A stretch of DNA of 64,000 nucleotides from Flectonema sp. DT1601 (taxonomy: Eukaryota > Euglenozoa > Diplonemea > Diplonemida > Diplonemidae). Within the stretch, counting starts at the first letter, position 1. The number at the start of each line of letters is the position of its first letter. Location: NCBI GenBank assembly GCA_964019425.1, contig OZ025797.1:806001-870000 (forward strand), read 5' to 3'. Shown here piece by piece: positions 53,301 through 62,300 of this stretch. A program made the translations under genes and the position numbers. The notes under the pieces were generated by a model. The model worked only from the letters and a program-made list of their open reading frames with translations. It was not told the origin of the DNA and did not search any database.

Positions 53301-56300
53301 TCATTACAACCTGACTCCTCAGAATATTGTTGAGGACAACTAGCACACTGTGTTCCTGTCCAAGAATCTTTACAACTACAAACACATCTCTTTAAGTTAA
53401 AGTTTGATGTAACAGCTGTGGCGTGACCAGAACAATGAACCCACTCGTCACACTGTTCACAGTCAGGGTAATTAATATAACCTACACTACATTCACCACA
53501 GTTTAATAGTGAGTCAAAGTTGTGTGGACAGACACTACAAGAAGGACCTGTCCATTTATTAACACAAGTACAATGACAACCAGTCCTGTGTGTATTATGT
53601 GTAACAATTGAAGCATGACTAGAACAGTGTTCCTCATTAGTACAAAGTGGACATCCGTTTAAGTAATCATAGTGACCGTCAGAACAGACGTTGCAGCTAG
53701 AACCTGAGAATTCAGATGGGCAGATTTCACAATTATCACCCTGCCACTGATGTGAACACTCACAGATACAATTATTCTTCCCACTGTCAGTCACCACAGT
53801 AACTGCTCTTCCACTGCAATGATTGTTGCTGGTGCATTCAGTACATGTTGGGTAGTTAATATAACCAACTGAACAACTGTTGCAATCACCAGCATATTTA
53901 ATGTCACAATTCTCACACTGAGATCCATAATATTGATGTCTACAATCACAAATACATTCACTTCTATCATTTATTGATTGAATATCAACTCCCAGGATTG
54001 CATTATTACTACAGTGAGTAGAGGATTCACACTTCACACATTCATTAGATGAAGAAGTGATGTATTTATTATCACAAAGGTCACAAGTAGCTCCAGTGTA
54101 GCCAGGTTTACAACTGCAGTCGCACGTTTGGAAATTTATAGAATTCGTAACTTGCAGAGCGTTTCCATTACAGTGAGTTGTGATGTCACATCTTTCACAT
54201 AAATATGAATCTACTATGTGGATGTAGTTCGTAGCACACTCACGGCAATCAGAAGCGATGCCGTACATTGAATTACAAGTTTCACAATTATCACCAGTCC
54301 AGTAGTTTCTACAAGAGCACTCACATGTTGCTCTGGTTGAATCTGCTCCTACAGAGTTCGCGTGATTACTACAGTCTGTTTGAATAGAACATTGATAAGA
54401 ACAATCAGGGTATCCAATATGCATTGGACCACACTTCTCGCAGTCTACTCCACCGAAATTTGTGGGACAATGTCCGCATGAGCGTCCTTTCCATCCATTG
54501 CGACAGGTGCAATCACATTCTGAATTTTGCATATTCGCAATTACTTGATCAGCGTGACCACTACAATGATCATCTGTGGTACATTCATTACAAATCGGTG
54601 GGTTTATTGCTAAGTCTGAACATCCCAGACAGTCATTTGTGACATCGAAATTATCGGAACAAACATCACAGACGTCACCATGCCAATGATTTCTACAATC
54701 ACATAAACAGAGAGTATGATGGTCATTACTCGTTACAACATTAGCATTAGATGAACAGTGATCTACATTTGTACAGCGTTCACAGTTAGGATAGTTTATG
54801 TATCCTAAAGCACATGTGTTACAGTCAGAACCACTGTAGCGGATGTCACAAAGCTCGCAGTTAGTTCCATGCCATTGGTGTCTGCAGGTACAAATGCAAC
54901 TACTGTGTGAAGCACTGCTTGTAACCGAATGAGCGTGTCCACGACAGTGTCTTGTCATGTCACAAGTTTCACAAGTTGATGAAAAACAGCCTTCAGAGCA
55001 CTCAGTGCAGTCAGAAGAGATATCAAAGTTTGATGGACAAGTACAAGAAGGCTGAGAGTACCGATTACGACATTCACAAATACATTTATCTCTTGATGAC
55101 GTTGATGACGTAGATATTCCATTTCCGTTACAATGATCAACTCCATTACACTTCGTACAACTCGGAGGTGATCCAATATAACCATCAGCACACTTATTAC
55201 AATTAGAAGAACTGTCATACTTTACATCACATGTTTGACAATTATCTCCAGACCAATAATTATTACACGAACAGGTACACACTTCACCATCACTACTGGT
55301 ACTCGCTGTAGCATGTCCAGAACAGTGAGTGTCAATATTACATTGTGAGCATAATGGATAGTTAATATAACCTATTGCGCATTGTTCACATTCAACTCCA
55401 GTAAAAGCAGCCTTACATTGACATGTACACGTCTGTTTGTTCGGAGCAGAGTTTGTTGATAGAGCGTTTCCGTTACAATCAGTGAGAATGTTACAACTTC
55501 TACAAGTTGGATAATTAATTCTATCTGTTGAACATGAATCACAATTTGATCCGTCGTATTTATGAGGACATAATTCACACTTTGAACCAATCCATTGATT
55601 ATCACAAGTACAAACACAATTACTGTTTGAGAAATCACTTGTTACATCAGTACTATGACCAGAACAATCATTATCATGACTACATTTAATACAATCAGGG
55701 AATGATATATATCCAGAAGCACATTGTGATACTGGACCTGATCCAGAGCAATCAAATTGAGGAAGGCAAAGTAAACAGTCGGGAGGGAGGTATCCGTAGT
55801 GACAATCGCACAGACAGTTTCGTTGTAAGACATCTGTCAAAACTGTTTCAGCCCTGCTGTTGCAATCACCTTCATTAGTACATAAAGTACAGTCTGGATA
55901 ATTGATACGAAGATCTGAACACCTTGCACAGTCTCTTCCACCATCGTATTCTTCAGGACAAGTAGAGCAGTCTGACTGATCCCACTGACTTCTACAATTA
56001 CAACCACAAGAATCAGTTTCTCTATTTACAAAAACTACTCCATTAGAACTACAATGAGAATCTGATAAACATAAAACACTACAGTCTGGGTAGTGTACAT
56101 ATCCACTAGCACATTTATCACAGATGTCAACTTCATTATTTTCAAGAGAGACTTCCCTTAAGAAGTTATCAGGACAGATATTACAAGAGGTTCCAATAAA
56201 GTTACCGGTACAAAAACAAACACATTCCGTGTTGTCATGATTTGATGTGACGAATGTTGCTTGTCCGTTGCAGTCTTTTTCAATCGTACATTCAATACAG

Positions 56301-59300
56301 GTTTGTGATACTGGTCCACATGATTGGTGAGTGGCCATTACAACAAAAGGTGTAAAACTGATTGGTGGTCCAAGAAAGAAAGATGGAAAGATAGGAGAGG
56401 CAGATTGCCATATGTAACCTGGGAAGCATTCTTCACAAGAAGATCCCGTATACCCAGTACGACAAGTACAAAGACACTCCGTGTTATCAGGTGATGATGT
56501 TACTGCTGAAGCTCTACCAGAACAATGAACAGCAGAATTACAAACATTACAAAAAGGATAATTTATATATCCTGACTTGCATACGTCACACGATCCAGTT
56601 AATGAAATATCATATTTATTATCACATCTCTCACACTTTGATCCACTCCAAGAATCTAAACAGCTGCAGCGACACTTCGTTGGTTTTCCAATTTCATAGT
56701 TTGAGCAGTGCGGTTGTTTCTTTGCTAAAGTACAGCTACTTCCAGTACCACCACACACCACATACTCACCAGTAGCTACAATGATGTATCTAGCATAGCA
56801 AGGATAGAATAACCCACTGTAGTCTGGTGTTACATTACCTGAAGGTGTAAATCTCAGAGAATGTGGAGTACAGGATGTCGGTCCTGGTAATACTAAACTA
56901 ATTAAACAATCATCAGTAATAACTCTTGAAGCATGACCACTACAATGAGTATCAATATCACACTCTGTACATGTTGGATAGTTTATCCTGTTACTTGCAC
57001 AAGCAGCACAGCTATTTTGATTAAACTTTTCATTGCACAGATGGCAGTGTTGTCCGTTCCATTTATACTCACACTGCGTGCAGGTACACTCTGTAGCGCC
57101 TGCAACAATAGAAGTCGGTACATTTACAGCTCTGCCATTACAGTGATCTTCACTAGTACAATGTTCACATCGTGGGTAGTCTATTCTGTTTAATGAACAC
57201 TCGTTGCAGTTTGACCCTCCGAATCTCGCTGGGCAGACATCACAAAAGTCACCTGACCATTGTGTACCAGCCTTACAAATGCAAGTGCAGGTTACACCGT
57301 TACTTGAAACGTGGTCTGCGTTGTTATTGCAATCAGAGTCAGTACACATTCTACAAGTTGGATATTGAACGTAACCAACATTACAAGATGAGCAATCAGC
57401 AGAAGCAAGAAATTGAGAAGGACAGCTATCACAAGTAGCACCTGTCCACTTACTTCTACAGTCACAATCACAACGTAACCTATCAACAGATGATGTTACT
57501 AACATACTGTGAGAGTTACAGTGTGTTGTGTCTGTACATCTCTCACAATCTGGTCCGTAATAACCAGCAGCACAAGTATCACATTCAGGGGAACGCCAAT
57601 TATCAGGACACTGACCACAGTTTAGACCAGTCCAGTGATTAGCACACTCACACACACATAATATATTATTATCATTACTCGTAACAGAGATAGCATGTCC
57701 ATTACAGTGAGTATCAACAATACATTCTGTACAGCTAACAAGTGGTATCGAATTGTAATTAATGAATCCGACTGTACATTTATTACAATTATCACCAGTG
57801 AATGGAGACTCACATGTTTCACAACGATCACCTGACCATCCATTAGAACAAGTGCAAAGACACTCTTGTCTGTGAGGCTCACTTGACACTACTGCAGAAG
57901 CATGTCCACTACAGTGAGAAGTGATTGAGCAAAGAGAACAGGTTGGCCATGAAACATAATTTTGACTACAACGCTGACATGAAGAACCCATAAATCCTAC
58001 CTGACAAGAACAGGAACACGTTGACTTGTCTGAAGATGATGTTACTGTGATTGCTTTACCATTACAATTATCATAAGAAGTACATTGTGAACACTCTGGG
58101 TATCTTATATATCCGACTGCACAACTTCCACAGTCAGCTGATCTACTAAAACGTGAAGGGCATCTGTGACAGTCAGTTCCTGTCCATTGGTTCTTACAGT
58201 CACAAACACATTGTAATTGATTAGCACTTGGTCTTACAGTAGTAGCGTGGTTAGAACAGTGCTCTGATAAGCTACACCTCTCACAAGAAGAACTTTCTTT
58301 TACAAACCCAGAGGCGCATTGGTTGCAAGTTTCTCCACTCCAACCTACTTCACAGGAGCACGAACAATGAAGTTCCGCACCATCACTGACACACGTGTGA
58401 GCGTTTCCACTGCAGTGGGTTTGAATATGACAAGGAGTACAGGTTGGGTAATTTATTCTATTTTGACTACATCGATCACATGTTTGTTGATCGTACTGCT
58501 CACTACAAATATCACAAGTATCACCTTCCCATTGATCACTACAACTACAGACACATTCATCTTGATTCACATTAGGGATAACACTTTCTGCATTACCAGA
58601 GCAATGCCTGCCGACTGTACATTCTGTGCAGGTTGGATAGTTAATTCTTGTTGAAGTACATTCATCACATGTTCCAATGAAGAGATTGTTATTACAGTTC
58701 TGACAGTTGTCACCTGTCCAGCTGTCAGCGCAGGTACAAAGACAACGCTCTTTATCAGATGTAACTTCAGTAGCATGACTAGAACAGTGATCAGATAAAG
58801 TGCATAGTTCACAATAAGGATAAGTATGATATCCCACAGAACATTTATTACAATCACTGCCTGAGTAGTTTGGTGGACATGTCTGACACTGATCACCAGT
58901 CCAATTGTGTCTGCAGCTACAGTCACACTTCGACTTATCAGTCGATGAAGTGACTGAAGTAGCATGGTGATTACAGTGACTTAATAAACATTCTCCACAA
59001 GAAGGAGGATCACCAAAATATCCAACAGCACATTCATTACAATCACTACCTGCATATTGAACTGGACAGGTAGCACAAGTCGCACCACTCCATTGTTCGC
59101 TGCAGGTGCAAACGCAGTTTTCATGTTGTGAATCCGCCACAACAGAATCTGAATGACCAGAACAATGTTGAATACTATTACAAGTTACAATACACCCTTC
59201 TGTGTATTTTATTCTATCTCCAGAACATTTGTTGCATGTCGATCCAGAAAACTGTTCCGGACATACGCTGCAGTCAGTTTCCGTCCACTGGTTGTTGCAA

Positions 59301-62300
59301 ATGCAACTGCACGAAGAGAGTGAAGCAGCGACATTTATGTGACCGTTGTTGTTGCAGTCAGAGTTTCTACAACGCCAACATGTTGGATAATCGATGTAGC
59401 CAGGAGCACATTCAGAACATTCTTGAGAGGAGTCGTATCTTCTTGGACATCTCGAGCAGTCAGATCCACGCCATTGATTATCGCAGTCACATTTACATCT
59501 ACTTCTTTGAGGATTAGAGAAAGCTCTTCCATGACTGTTACAGTCTCCTGATGAAACACATTGTCTACATTCTGGGTAATTAATACTCCCATCAGAACAC
59601 TTTCCACAATTTTGTTCCTCATCATATTTTTCATCACATAAAGAACAGTCAGTACCATGCCACTGGTTTAAACAAGTACATACACACATTGTGTTTCCGG
59701 TGTTCGATGTTGAAGATTCTGCATTTCCTGAGCAGTGTTCCGTTGTGCTGCATTGTATGCAGTCAGGGTAGTTAATATATCCAGTTGAGCATTTATCACA
59801 TTGGCCTGTAGTGGTTGAAATTACGAAATTCTCCGGGCAAATTCCACAATCATCTCCCGACCATGAAAACAAACATTCTCCACAAACACATTCACTGTGA
59901 GTGTCATCCGTTGATACGGATTCAGCGTGATTTGAACAATCATCAGCAACAGTGCACTGCCTTGGATTGCTGTGGCAATTGATATACCCCACTGCACATA
60001 ATGTGCAGTCAGAATCTCTTTTAAATTGAATAGGACAGGTCTGACAATTAGAACCAGTCCATTCATTATTACAATCACATAAACAGGCCGTGTTTCTATC
60101 ATTTGATGTAACCCTGACGGAGCGACTGTTACAGTCAACTGAGTCAGAACATTGTCTACAAGTTGGATAATTAATAAAACCGATTGCACACTTATTACAG
60201 TCGGGGTATCTTGAGTACTTACTATCACAAGAATCACATAACCCAGACGTAGAGTGAAACCATTGGTTTCGACATCTACAAGTACAAGAAGTTCTTAATG
60301 GATTACTTGAGATACTACCAGCAACAGCATGTGGGCAATCTGTTAATGAACACACACGGCAATTAGGATATCCAACATAACCTAATGCACACATGTTACA
60401 ATTATCACCAACGTATCCAGGAATACAATCACATAGACATTTACTATTATCATGATTAGTGTAACTTCTAATACTATTTCCTGAACAATGTTGATCAACA
60501 TCACACAACACACAGTTAGGTTTCACGTAATCAGTTGCACAGTGAGTACATCCTGTTGTTGAATCAAACTTTACTGGACATTCAGAACAGTCAAGTCCGT
60601 AGAAGTTGGCTCTACAGCTACAAACACATTTAACTCTGTTGGTATCTGATGACACTGCGACAGCGTTAATAAAACCTGTACAAGAATTCTCAACAGTACA
60701 CTGATGACAGTTTGGAGGTATTCCAATGTGAACAGCAGCGCAGGTATCACAATCCCCACCTCCATATTGAGGAGGGCAGGTTGAGCATTTCGGTCCAGAG
60801 AATTGGTTACGACAAGTACAAACACAACTGCTGTGAGCTGCATTGGAAGTAACAGTTGTCGCGTGAGAGTTACAATGATCATCAACATTACATTCACCAC
60901 ATTGAGGAAATGATCCAATAAAACCTGTTGAACACTCTCCACAATCCGCAGACTCGTCAAATCGATTAGGACAAGTTGAACAGATGACACCATTCCACTG
61001 ATTCCGACAGTCACAAACACACTCCGTACGATTTTCATTACTCGTAACAGAATCCGCATTCCCTGAGCAGTGAGTACTCACACTGCACTGAACACATTCT
61101 GGAAAGCCAATTCTCCCCCTGCTACACTCACCACAATCATTTGTGTACTTCTCGTCACATGTGTCGCAGGTAGGTCCTTTCCATTTATTTCTACAGGTAC
61201 ACAAACAGGTTGTTTGTTCTTGATCTGATGATACAGAGATAGCACCAACACCACCATGAGTAGATAATAAACATTCAATGCAATCTGTTCCAACGTGATT
61301 AGGTGAACACTTACTGCAACCGCCGTCTGAATTCAGTTCCGCTGCTATGAAATTGTCGGAACAAGTTGCGCAATCTAATCCACTCCAATTATTTATGCAA
61401 TCACAAGTACACTCTGTATGTTGGTAATTTGATGTTGAGTAAGACGCATGTCCATTGCAGTGAATACTGACGTCACAAACTTCATTGCAGTCGTCGCCTA
61501 TGCGACCGTCAGCACAAATGTCACAATTTCCGACTGTTTGTGAATATCTGTCGGGGCAGACTTCACAGGTGTCTCCGATCCAATTTCCTTCACAAGTGCA
61601 AATACATTTCTCAAGATTGGAATCACTCATAACAGAAATAGTACTAACACCACAATGAACAGTGATGTCACATTGTACACATTGAGGGTAGTTGATATGT
61701 CCTTCTGAACAACTACCACAATTATCACCACTAAAGTTATCTTTACAACGACAAGCACATGTCTCATCATAATTAGTAGAATCCGGATATGCTGAAGGTA
61801 GTACTTTGTATCTTTGAATACCATCAGTAAATAATTGAGTTCTAACCGACACACATGATGAGTGTAAATTACATCTCATATACGACCCAGTTAGTTGTAA
61901 TGAAATAGCAATGCAATCATCAAGTTCGACACACCTTCTATTACAAGATGAAGTGTGAGAGATTAATGAATTAGTTTGAATGGTGAGAGTCTCCAGAAGT
62001 CCAACTTCGGGAACGCACTTCCAACCGGAGACGCTGCGTTCTAAGAATTTCGAAATTTTTGTATTTGAATTGCAGTGTGATTCTGATGTGCACAATTCGC
62101 AGGTTGGAGCAACACCAGCATAACCTGCGCTACTATAACAACTTGAACAGCTACAAGGTTTGTATTGTGATGGACATGTTTCACAATTATCACCATTCCA
62201 AAACCCACTACAAGAACATAAACATTGAGTTTGATCAACGTTTGTTGATACAGAAGCAGCGTTGTTGTTACAGTGTTCTGATTTCGTACATCTTGTACAA

